Of a DNA stretch of 64,000 nt, positions 1-11,033 are shown piece by piece. This stretch comes from Anaeromyces robustus. Taxonomy: Eukaryota; Neocallimastigomycota; Neocallimastigomycetes; Neocallimastigales; Neocallimastigaceae. Numbering within the stretch: position 1 is the first letter of the stretch; every line of letters begins with the position of its first letter. A model generated the notes under the pieces. That model searched no databases. It was given only the letters and a program-made list of their open reading frames with translations, and had not been told where the DNA came from. The stretch lies in assembly GCA_002104895.1 (NCBI GenBank), contig MCFG01000166.1, positions 52,501-116,500 of the forward strand. The letters run 5' to 3'. Made by a program: the position numbers and the translations under genes.

Positions 1-2554
1 TGTTTTTACATATTTCTTTTCTTTAATAGGTCTTAAATGAAGATTTTCATCTTCACTCATTTCATCTTCATTATCATAATTTTCATTGGATGAATCATTG
101 TCATTATTATTATTTTTATTTTCTGAATCTATTGTAAATGCAGATAATCTTTGTTCTAATATATTAATATCACAATCATCATCATTATTATTGCATTCTT
201 TACTCTTAGTATTTTTCTTTATTTTATCTTTTAATCTTTCAACTTCATCTTTTAATTCATCATTTTTATTAGATTCCATAGTAGCAGCTAATGTGTACAT
301 TGGTAATACATTTGTACTTGGATTAGTAATAGTAATATGTGGTTGTTGTACTAATAAAACTGCTGGCATTTTACCATTGTTTGGTATATTTACTTGTGGT
401 TGTGGTTGTGGTTGTGGTTGTGGTTGAGATGGTGGATGGTTTTGAGGTTGTGTTGGAACTTGAATATGATGAATAATATTTGAATTATTATTAACAGGTT
501 GATTGATAGTAGTAGTTGGTATCATTTTTGGTGAAAGCATTGCAACAGAAGTATTATTATATTGATTAAGACCTGGTGTTGAACGAATAAATATATATGG
601 ATTATTATCATTTGAATAAGGAAGACTAACAGAATTGTCCTTTAATTTATTTGTCATCATATTATTATTTGTTTCATTGCTAATGACATTTTCATCTTCA
701 ATATAAACTCCATTATAAATAATATTATCAATATTTTGTTCAGGAACATTATTAATGACTGGACAATTAACAAATGAATTTGAATTTTGACTGAAAGTAT
801 TAGATGTTTGTGGTGCTGTAGTACCATTAATAATTACAGGAACTTGAGTTTGAACAGTTTGAGGTTGAAGATGAATTTGTTGTTGTGTAATTGTTTGTGG
901 TTGATTAAGTGATTGTGCCATAGGAGGTTGAGCAATTGGTTGAGCAATTGGTTGAGATATAGGTTGAGCAATAGGTTGAGAAATGGTTTGAACAATTTGA
1001 GGAGAAATAGGTTGAGCAATTGGTTGAGAAATAGGTTGAGAAATAGGTTGACCAATAGGTTGACCAATAGGTTGACCAATAGGTTGACCAATAGGTTGTG
1101 TTATTGTTTGAGTAATTGGATGAGCAATAGGTTGAACCATTGGTTGAGATTGAGTTGGTGGGGTTAAATTAGATTCTGAAGATTGATTTGGAACGGATAC
1201 ATAGACCGTATAAAGTGGACTATTTGTGGTATTACTAACGCTATTATTATTTCCATTAACATTTAATGGGAGAGATATATTTGTAGGAGTTGGTGAAATA
1301 GCAGAAGGTTGAGTTGACGTTGTAGATGTCATTAATGAATCTTGTGATAAAGTCATAGGCTGAATAGTAGTATTTGGCATTTGATAGTATTGAGGTATAT
1401 TATTACTTGTAGTTGATATGATTTGAGCTTGAATTGGTTGAATTTCATTACCTGCAATAATTTGACCTGGAATGGGTTGAATTTCATTAATAGTTACAGG
1501 TTGATTTAATGTAGAAGTAGTAGTAGCTATATTTACGTTTGTATTATTGTTAGGATTAATATTAGCATTAGTACTAGTAAATGTTGACTTTGTGGTAGAC
1601 ATATATTGAGCATATTGAGGTTGATTTATATTACCATTTTGATCATTAACAGCAATAACATCATCAAACATTTGTTCATAATTTTTAAATACAGGTTGTT
1701 GAATAGTGCTTGAAATAGCATCCGTTGAACTTGAGGTAACATTAGTATAATAATTAGTAGATGGTACAGTTGTTACGACTTGAGGATTTAATAATATTTC
1801 TTCTTGATTTGATATTGGACTATAATTACATAAAGGTGTAAATAAAGTTGATGTTGTAGTCATAGTGATTTGTTCATTTAAATCTTTTAAGAAATCAATA
1901 GTTTCGTCAATTTTTTCAATTTTTATATTATTAACATCATCAATGGAAATTTTATTTAAAAGGCTTTTCATATCATTATCATATACAGGTTTAATTTTTT
2001 TATTTTGAATTTCACTCATTAAATTATTAATGGAATCAATTGATCTTTTCTTTGATTCTTTATTCTCCATTTTTATATCACCATTATTGTCTGAAGTATC
2101 TTTAAGTGATTCTGTTGAATCACTTAATGGTGAAGTAGTTGGGGTTAATGGTTGATATGGTTTTTTCTCATTTTTTGTGTTAATACTTGCTTTCAAAATA
2201 TCTTTTGAATCAGAAGAAGATGTAGATATTGAGGTGGATGTAGTAGTTGAAGTTTTATTGTCTGATTTTGATACATCTGATTTTGATGTTTCTGATATAG
2301 CTTTATTTTCATTTGATGCATTTTCAGCTTTTCTTGCTTTTTCAAGTTTCTTTTGATTTTTCATTTCATTTCTTGTTTTTTCGTCTTCATGAATAGCTTG
2401 ATGCTTTTTTAAATCCTGAGGACGTTTAAAAGCTCTATAACATATCTTTTTAATTTTTTTATTTTAATAAATATATTAATAAATTAAAAAAATTATTAAT
2501 AACAATACCATTATTATTATTAAAATTTTTAATATAAATTAACTTTTACTAATT

Positions 2555-2590
<36 letters not shown>

Positions 2591-3067
2591 ATTCTTTATA
2601 TATAAAACTTTTTTTAACAACTTAAAATTTTCCTTTATAATTATATATTATAGACTTTAAAAGAATAAAAAAAAAAAAAAAAAAAACTAAATAAATAGAT
2701 ATTTAAATAATGTACATACCTGACAAATATGTGGTTTAAATTCTATATGTTTTCTAATATGTGAAGTTACATGATCACGTTTCTTTTTAGTATATCTACA
2801 ATTATTCCAGTAACATGTAAGACATAAATTATTATTAGCTTTTCTTCCTACATGATCATCACATAAATGATGGTAAAGTTTTTCTGGATCTGTAAATTGT
2901 CTATTACAAGGTGGTTTATCTGGTGGTGTCCATAAACATTTATATACTACGGCTGGATATATAAATAGGGCATTTTGATAAATATTTGGTGGCATAAATG
3001 GATAATATTGGTTATAATATCCATTATAATTTGGTAGAATAGTTCTTTTACTATTAAAGTCTTGCAT
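1..3067 (-). CDS. pacC: PacC/Rim101-type zinc-finger transcription factor, 3' end outside window
   Basis: Fungal ambient-pH response regulator that acts in the nucleus on alkaline or acidic genes. Two exons are seen, 3067-2720 and 2445-1, with a 274-nt phase-0 intron (donor GTATGT). The frame is still open at base 1, so at least 931 codons are present and the C-terminus is missing. Three C2H2 fingers lie at about residues 44-72, 85-107 and 115-135; the third is split by the intron. Diagnostic PacC features are the wide first finger ([11 protein letters not shown]...[13 protein letters not shown]), [13 protein letters not shown] in finger 2 and [14 protein letters not shown] in finger 3. The remaining roughly 800 residues are a Ser/Thr/Asn/Gln-rich tail, with degenerate I-x-Q-P repeats encoded at about 915-1150, a QPQP run near 400-425 and a Lys/Glu-rich segment near the left edge. 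The start is the first ATG ahead of the fingers; nothing supports a longer N-terminus. Family assignment is firm, and function is by family. Confidence 0.93.
2446..2719 (-). other. PacC intron
   Basis: GTATGT donor at 2719 and an AG acceptor at 2447-2446 join the CQ and ICYRAF halves of the third zinc finger in frame. The intron is almost pure A/T with T and A homopolymers of about 20 or more bases. No stop lies in the joined reading frame. Confidence 0.85.
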
Positions 3068-3702
3068 ATTAAATTTCTTTTTATGATATTTTAATAATAT
3101 ATTATATAAAAAATATATATATATTTATATAATATTTAGTATAATTTTATTTTAATTGTAAATAATTTTTTTTTTATATATCAATTAATTTATGGTATAA
3201 CAGTTTAAAAAATTTTATAAATTTATAATTATTAAATATTTTATAACATTTATATTAAAATATTATTAGTGTGTATATATATAATATTAAAAAATAATAA
3301 CCTTTAATTATTAAAAATAAAAAAGTATTAAAAGATAATATATGAATAATATAAATAGAATAAAGAATTTAAAATTTTATTGTAATATTAAAAATTCTAA
3401 CTGTTGAAATTTATAATTATTTCTCAATGTAATATTTGAATTTTTGTGAAATTTGTTTATAAAAATAATTTTTTTTTCTTTTTCTTTTATTGTATTTTTA
3501 TTCTTTTCTTTTCTCTTATATACAAATTATTCTTTGAATTTTTGGTTTTTCTGTTTTCTAATATAATTTTTTTTTTATTTTTTATTTTTACTATTTATGA
3601 TTTATGGGTAACTTGAAAATAAAATATGCTTTTATTTTTTAATTTTTTTTTTTTTAATTTTATTTTTATTTTTATTTTTTTATTTATTTTTTTATTTATT
3701 TT

Positions 3703-3735
<33 letters not shown>

Positions 3736-6368
3736 ATTTTTTTTTATTTTATTTTTATTTTGTTCAGTTTTTGCTTTTGCTTTTGCTTTGCAATATATTA
3801 TTATTTACACATTCATTATTTCAATATTACTTAAATTTCTTTTCTTTTTTTTCTTAAAAAAGAAAAAAAAAATTTTTTTTTAAAGATTTTTTTAATGTTT
3901 TTATATAAAAATTTTTTTTGAATAATATTTATTAAAAAAAAAGTTTATTTTTATATAAAAATTTAAAAAGAAGAAAATCAAAATATGATTTTAATTTATA
4001 TTTATTATAGTATTTTTCCTTTTTTTTTTTTGTTTTTTTTTGTCTCTTAAAAAAATATATATATAAATATAAAATATAATAAAAGGTTTAAAATAAACTA
4101 TTAAAAAATATATTAGAATTAAAACACAATAAAAAGAACAAGGAAAAAAGGTATTTTTAGTTATTAATCTTATTATTATTTATTCTCTTTTAAATAAATG
4201 ATTTTTTTTTTCACTTTTTTTCATATTTTTTTATTTATTTAATAATGAATAGAAACAGTTCATTCGTTTATTGATACTAAATTACTTGGTATTCTTGACT
4301 ATTGTCATACAAAATTTAATTATTATTAATTAATGATTTTAATTATTAATTATTAATAGATAAGAATTAATAATAAATAATTAATTATTATGTTTATTAT
4401 TATTTATTATTATTTAGTATTATTTAAAAAAAAAAAAGATAAAAAACTAAAAATTATAATCATTAACAATTAATTAATAATTATTAAATCATAATATGTA
4501 AATATAATATATATGTAAATAATATATATTTATATATTTTTTCATTTTTTTTCATTTTTTCATATTTTCATATTTGTATTTGTTTTATTTACATATTATA
4601 TATGTTTTATATATAATTTGATAGAAATGATCTTTTTTATTATTATTATTTATTATTTATTATTAATTATTATTATTCTTTTTTTTTTTTTTTTTAAAAA
4701 TTATTTAAAAAATATTATTAAAAATTTTATAATCAAATTAATTTAAAAAGTCTTAGCATTTAATATATTAATATATTATTATCATAAACATTAAATACTA
4801 TTGTTAATTTATGATTAATATAAATAAAATAATATATTTATATATGTTATAATTATATTAAATAAATATTAATAGTAATAAAACTTAAATTCATCAAATG
4901 ATTTAAAAATAATATTAAAAGAATTAATGACAGATAAATAAATGAATGAATAAATATTTAATAAATAATAACTTAACAGAAAAATATTATAAAAAGTATA
5001 TATTTTAATAAATAAAAAGTAACTATTTAAATAAATAAATAAATATATTAATATTTAAATAAACTTTTATTTTTAGATTTAATTTCAAACTTATTCTTCA
5101 ATCAAATGTATTAAAATACGATTTATTATTTATTAATTATATTATAATATATTTTAATAATATATTATAATCATATTAAATATTTATATTAATAAATAAT
5201 AATATATTATTATTAATTTATTTATTTATTGATTTATTTCTATTTTTTTTATTACATTTTGGTAAAAAGAATGAAACTTTTTGGTATACTATTTAATTGA
5301 AAATTTTACTTTTATAGTAATTGTGTAATATTAATGTATTATAGTGTATTATAAATTATATTATATTTGTTTTTCTTTTGTTTTTTTTTTTGTTTTTTTT
5401 AATTTTTTTGTTTTTTTTTTTTGCTTTAATAATTTAAAAATATTATATTTTATTATTATTTAAAGTTTAAAATAAATTAATAATGAATTTGATAATTAGT
5501 TGATTGTAAAAAAAAAAACTTCCAAGCTTTACTTTATTTTAATTGGCCAATTCAATATTATTTCTTTGGTTTTTGTATTTATTATATTAATTTAAGTTTA
5601 AGAGTTTCCTTTTTTTAAATTTTTATTTTTATTAATAATTTTTAATTATTTTATATTATTATTACTTAATTAAGAATATTTGATAATAATAAAAGAATAA
5701 TCATTTAGGTTTTTTTTTTTTTTTTTTTACATAATAAATATATGACATAATAAATAAATGAATAAATATTTAATGAAATCATAAGTTATTAAATAAATTT
5801 TAAAAATTTAAACAATAAATAAATAAATATAAAAATAATAAAGTAAATAAAAAAAATTAATTTATTTAAATAATTTGATATATTAATTAAATTATTATAA
5901 ATTAGGATACAAATTAATAAATAATAAAAAAAAAAATATTTTATTAATTTAAAATAATAACTATTTAATAAATATTATTATTTATATATCTCCATTTTTT
6001 TTTCTTTCTTTACCTACGGAATTATTGAATGATAAAAGAAAAAAAAATATATATATAAAGATTTGAATAATATAATATAATATTTATAAATATTTATACT
6101 TGTGGATTAAACGTATATCTTTATCATAGTATTTGTTGTTTAGTATATTAGTTTTATTATTATTTGTTGTTTAAGACTAATATTTGTTAAAATTTTTTAA
6201 TCTAAATTTAAATAATGGTGGTTTAGTATTACTAATTTAATGTTTTAATGTTGCTATATTTTATTAAAAGTTGATGTCACAAAAAATTTATAACTAATGT
6301 TAAACTATTCTATAAAATAATTTTTATATATACCTAATAATAATAAAAAATAATAATAAATAATAATA

Positions 6369-6407
<39 letters not shown>

Positions 6408-6769
6408 TGGATATCTAGTGTATAATTAATATATTTATATTATTAATTTATATTTATATTATTAAATTTTCTTATATATTAATAATTTTTTTTTTTATTT
6501 CTAAGAAAATTTTCTTATGTAAGACATTTTTATAAAATATAATTTTTATTTTTTGATTTAAAAAAAAATATTTTGTTTTCTGTCTTTTTACCTTTCTAAA
6601 ATAAAAACTATTATCAAAAAAGTATTAAAGTATTAATAATGGATTAATTAATATAATGTAAAAGATTAAATTATTTGAGTACAAAAATTAAATTACTTAT
6701 GCAATACATTAATGATTGCATATTTTTTTTTATAAAAAAAAAAGAAAAGAAAAAAAAAATGTAAAAATA

Positions 6770-7125
6770 TTAAATAATAAATAAATAAATAAATATATAA
6801 TTAAATAACTAAATAAATATAAATAAATATAAATAAATTATAAATAAATATAAATAAATTATAAATAAATATAAATAAATATAATAATAATAAAATATTA
6901 TATAATATATTCATTGTTAAATAAATAAATAAATAAATATAATAAATATAAATAAATATATAAATAAATAAGTAAATAAATAAATAAATAAATAAATAAA
7001 TATAAATAAATATAAATAAATATATAAATAAATAAGTAAATAAATAAATAAATAAATAAATAAATATAAATAAATATAAATAAATATATAAATAAATAAG
7101 TAAATAAATAAATAAATAAATAAAA
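6770..7125. repeat. (TAAA)n tract with a 64-bp higher-order period
   Basis: This is a tetranucleotide TAAA array. From about 6970 it carries a higher-order unit: the variant TAAGTAAA recurs at 6971, 7035 and 7099, an exact 64-base period, with TATAAATAAATATA blocks between. The long open frame on the minus strand (Tyr/Leu/Phe/Ile only) is a by-product of the repeat. Confidence 0.85.
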
Positions 7126-7227
7126 TACTTATCAAAAAATATCTAAATAAATAAACTTTAATTTATATCGTAGATATTATTAAAAATTATTTTCATATTA
7201 AATATTTCATTGTATTATACATAAAAT

Positions 7228-7520
7228 TACGGCGTTAGTATGATATAAATATTTATAATGAATATGCACTTTAACCCTGCATATCCATTATAAATAGGTC
7301 CAATAAGCAAGTTCCACATATGAACATATGTTTTCAAAGAAACTCCCAGTCACATTTATTATCAGAAAAATTATAGTATTAAAAATTATTATTATTTTAT
7401 TCGTCTGATAGGCTGAGTAACTAAGTTTCATATACTTGAGTAGATATTTAATCAACCAATAGTCTTATATACGCTAAGGAAACACCTTAACAACCAGGTT
7501 AGAAACTGGTCAGATTTTTT
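7228..7520. repeat. Dispersed repeat R2, copy a
   Basis: An island of normal sequence complexity inside simple repeats. It shares ordered blocks with 52965-53255: TTAGTATG, ACTTTAACCCT, GGTCCAAT, ACATATGAACA, and a distal stretch around TAACCAA/TCAACCAA followed by CCTTAACAA/CTTGTTAAGG. Spacing between blocks is similar in both copies, so they are diverged members of one family in the same orientation. There is no open reading frame. Family identity is unknown; a SINE-like element or decayed RNA gene are both possible. Confidence 0.6.
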
Positions 7521-7734
7521 CTTTTTTAAATGTTTTATAAAAGTAATTACTTAATTTAAATATATTTATCAATAAAATATATTTTATTCTATGAAAGCGA
7601 ACCAAACAAAACCAATATGCTAGATGAAATTACGGCTACAACTAGAAATTGTAATACAAATAATTTAATTTCAATTCCAAACATATTAAAAACTTATTTT
7701 TAATACTTTTGTTTATTTAGTTATTTATTTTTTT

Positions 7735-7748
7735 ATATATATAAATAT

Positions 7749-7779
<31 letters not shown>

Positions 7780-7830
7780 TATTTATTTAGTTATTTATTT
7801 ATTTATTTATATTTATTTATTTATTTATAT

Positions 7831-7861
<31 letters not shown>

Positions 7862-7914
7862 TATTTATTTATATTTATTTATTTATTTATTTATATATTT
7901 ATATATTTATATAT

Positions 7915-7953
<39 letters not shown>

Positions 7954-8035
7954 TTTTATTTATTTATTTATTTAGTTATTTATTTATTTATTTATTTTTA
8001 TTAGCCTTTTATTTATTTATTGACTTTTTATTTAT
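7735..8035. repeat. (TTTA)n microsatellite
   Basis: About 300 bases of TTTA/TTTATA tetranucleotide repeats with few interruptions. It lies about 215 bases beyond R2 copy a. Confidence 0.85.
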
Positions 8036-8532
8036 TTAGTTATTTATTGATTTATTTTTTAATTTATGTTTCTTTTGTACTTGTACCAAATGACTTGTAT
8101 AAAAGTCAGAATTATGAAATGTGTCTTCAAATATTTAATATATTTAATATAACAATAAATTATATTTTTCAAATATGTTTTTTTTTTATGCATAATAACA
8201 GGATTATTTTAATAAATAAGATAAAACAAATTTTTTGAAAAATATTCCATTTAATTTAAAAAAAAAAAAAAAAGAAAATAAAAAAAAATATACAAATATA
8301 ATATCTATATCATGTTAAAATATTATTACAATAGCATTGTTAATATACACTTAAACCAATAAAACTTTTAAAATACAATACTAAATAATAATGTTTTAGT
8401 AATAAAAATAACAATATTTAGTAATAGTATTATTTATTTTTTGTAATTGTTTTATAATTAATAAAGAAATAACTTTTCAATTGTATTTCATTATAAATAA
8501 TTTTCATAATTGTTTAAAAATTATAAACAAGT

Positions 8533-8584
8533 AATTACTATTTTATTAATAAATAAATATTTATTTATTAATAAAACAGTAATT
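8533..8584. repeat. 52-base near-perfect palindrome
   Basis: The arms AATTACTATTTTATTAAT... and their complement meet with no loop at about 8558/8559, with one mismatch in 26 pairs. It could extrude as a cruciform. Nothing nearby identifies an owner. Confidence 0.7.
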
Positions 8585-8797
8585 CCCTCTCTTTTACATA
8601 CATCCACAAAAGTAATTTTTTATTATTATTTATATATTTTAATATATCCTTCATCATAATAAGTTTGTATTATATAAATATATATATATAAAATATAATA
8701 TTTATAATATATATATATAGGTTTTTATTATTATTTATTATTTATTATTATTATTATTTATTATTTATTATTATTATTATTATTATTTATTATTATT

Positions 8798-8834
<37 letters not shown>

Positions 8835-9397
8835 ACTTTTGTATTAAAATACATATAATAAAATATAATATATATATCCATATTTATAAACAGTTTATAT
8901 ATTTAATTTTTTAATTTTTGGTGATTAATTTAGATTAATAAACCCTAAAAAAAATGTTTATATAATTTATCCAAAAATATATATATATATATATGTATAT
9001 ATATTTGGGAGTTCTAATACATTTAAAATAATAATTTAATACATTTTTAGTTTAAAACAAAGTATAAAAAAAAATGAAAGGTACCTCATATTAGTCATTA
9101 TTATTATTATTATCATTATTATTATTACTATCATTATTATTATTACTACTATTATTATCATTATTATTAGAATTGTTATAGTATTATGATATTATGATTA
9201 CTACTATCATTATCATTATTATTAATATTGTTATTACTATTATTATTAAATAACTACTATCATCATTATTATTAAATAAGTTAAAAATAATAATTATTTA
9301 TTTATTATTATACAAAACAAAAAAAAATTTTAGTGAATTGAAAAAAAAAAATATTTATAATATTATATAAACCTTATTTTTTTTAAGTTTATAATAT

Positions 9398-9440
9398 ATA
9401 GATAAATGTCATTTATATAAATGACATTTATCTATATATT
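9398..9440. repeat. Inverted duplication at the left boundary of the satellite
   Basis: The unit motif ATAGATAAATGTCATTTA is followed immediately by its reverse complement, giving an almost uninterrupted palindrome at the first unit only. It marks the left edge of the array. Confidence 0.75.
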
Positions 9441-10882
9441 TAAGATACTCACCGCATTATGATTCTTGGCAATGATTTCTATAACATCAATATGAAAATA
9501 TATAACGATTTCTATATATATCTTTCCTAATGTTAAAAGTTCACAATTATATGAAAAATTAATTATTTTGTTAATTTTATTGATTATTATTCAAAATACT
9601 ACAATCATCATTGTTATTATTAACATTGTTAGTACTATTATCTATTATTATTAAATAAGTACAATATTATTCATTAAATTTTTATATATATATAAATAAA
9701 TAAATGAATAATAATATTTTTATTTGAATTGAAAAATAAATTTAAATATTATATAAACCTAATTTTTTTTTTACTTTATATTAATGACATTTATCTATAT
9801 ATTTAAGATACTCATTGCATCATGAATCTTGGCAATGATTTATATAACATCATTATGAAAACATATAACGACTCCTATATATATATTCTCTAACGTTAAA
9901 AGTTCAAAATTGTATGACAAATTAATCATTTTGTTAATTTTATTGATTATTATTCAGAATTCTACTATCATCGTCATTAGCATTGTTATTACTATTATAC
10001 AAAAATATTTTTTGAATATTGTATTTTGTTCAATAATAAATGAATAATTAATATTTTTATGTTTTTTATGTGAATTGAAAAAAGAAACATTTATAATATT
10101 ATATAAACCATATTTTTTTTTACTTTATATTAATGACATTTATCTATATATTTAAGATATTCATTGCATCATAAATCTTGGCAATAATTTCTATAATGTC
10201 ATTATTAAAACATATAACGACTCCTATATATATCTTTCTCTAATACTAAAAGTTCACAATTATATGAAAAATTAATTATTTTGTTAGTTTTGTTGTTTTT
10301 ATTCAAAATATTACTATCATCATCATTATTATTAGCATTGTTATTACTGTTATCTATTATTATTAAATAAGTACAATAATCGTTATAAAAGTTATTTTTA
10401 TTTTATATAATAATAAATGAATAATTAACATTTTTATGTGAATTAATTAAAATTTTATAATATTATATAAACCTTATTTTTTTTTTTACTTTATATTAAT
10501 GACGTTTATCTATATATTTTTTTATATCGAAATGAAAAAAGATACTCATTGCATAATGAATCTTGGCAATGATTTCTATAACGTCTTTATGAAAACATAT
10601 AACGATTCCTATATACTTCTTTCTCTAATGTTAAAAGTTCGCAATTATATGAGAAATTAATTATTTTGTTAATTTTATTGATTATTATTCAAAATACTAC
10701 TATAATCGTCATTATTATTAGAATTGCTATTACTATTATTATTAAATAAATACAATAATAGTTATAAAAATTTTTTTATATTTTAAATCATATTAAATGA
10801 ATAATTAATATTTTTATGTGATTTGAAAAAATAATTACATTATTATATAAATTATATGACAAATTAATTATTTTGTTAATTT

Positions 10883-11033
10883 GCCAGGTACTCTCGGAGT
10901 CCGAGGTCGCCGAGAGTACCTGGCATCCCAAGCAGGTCGTTGCTCAGCACACCTGGCGGCCCGAGAACCGGTTGTTGGAGACATCCAAGAACTTGAGGCT
11001 CTTCAGACTGCCCACATTGCTCGGGAGGCTGGT
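10883..11033 (-). pseudogene. GC-rich leucine-rich-repeat gene fragment inside the satellite
   Basis: About 150 bases of strongly GC-rich DNA interrupt a satellite that is over 80% A/T. Read on the minus strand, it begins TSLPSNVGS followed by LKSLKFLDVSNNRFSG, a textbook plant-type extracellular LRR (LxxLxxLDxSxNxFSG). After a frame change, PGTLGDLGLREYL resembles the start of a further LRR. There is no start codon, no splice context and no complete protein, so this is a broken fragment. Codons end mostly in G or C, unlike every other coding region in the window, which suggests a foreign source. A 15-bp perfect inverted repeat (GCCAGGTACTCTCGG and its complement, 12-base spacer) lies at 10882-10923. 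Satellite sequence resumes directly on both sides. Alternatives are an assembly chimera, or an LRR gene of another GC-rich organism captured during break repair. Confidence 0.75.

Larger units (their letters stand above)
3068..9379. other. AT-rich gene desert upstream of the PacC gene
   Basis: No supported gene. The stretch holds T-rich tracts (3620-3760), scattered poly-A/poly-T, (TAAA)n around 6775-7125, (TTTA)n around 7735-8035, a near-perfect 52-base palindrome at 8533-8584, ATT/CATT trinucleotide tracts around 8730-8835 and 9095-9260, and one copy of dispersed repeat R2 at about 7228-7520. Short open frames here are made of simple repeats and show no domain signal. The part next to 3068 presumably contains the PacC promoter, but no specific site is recognisable. 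Confidence 0.75.

Noticed and set aside
3626-3883. 85-codon Phe-rich open frame
   Set aside because: Translation of T homopolymers; no start context or domain.
6917-7135. 72-codon open frame of Tyr/Leu/Phe/Ile on the minus strand
   Set aside because: Made entirely of the TAAA array; no non-repetitive sequence.
8020-8238. 72-codon frame after the TTTA tract
   Set aside because: Starts in the microsatellite; hydrophobic low-complexity sequence with no family resemblance.
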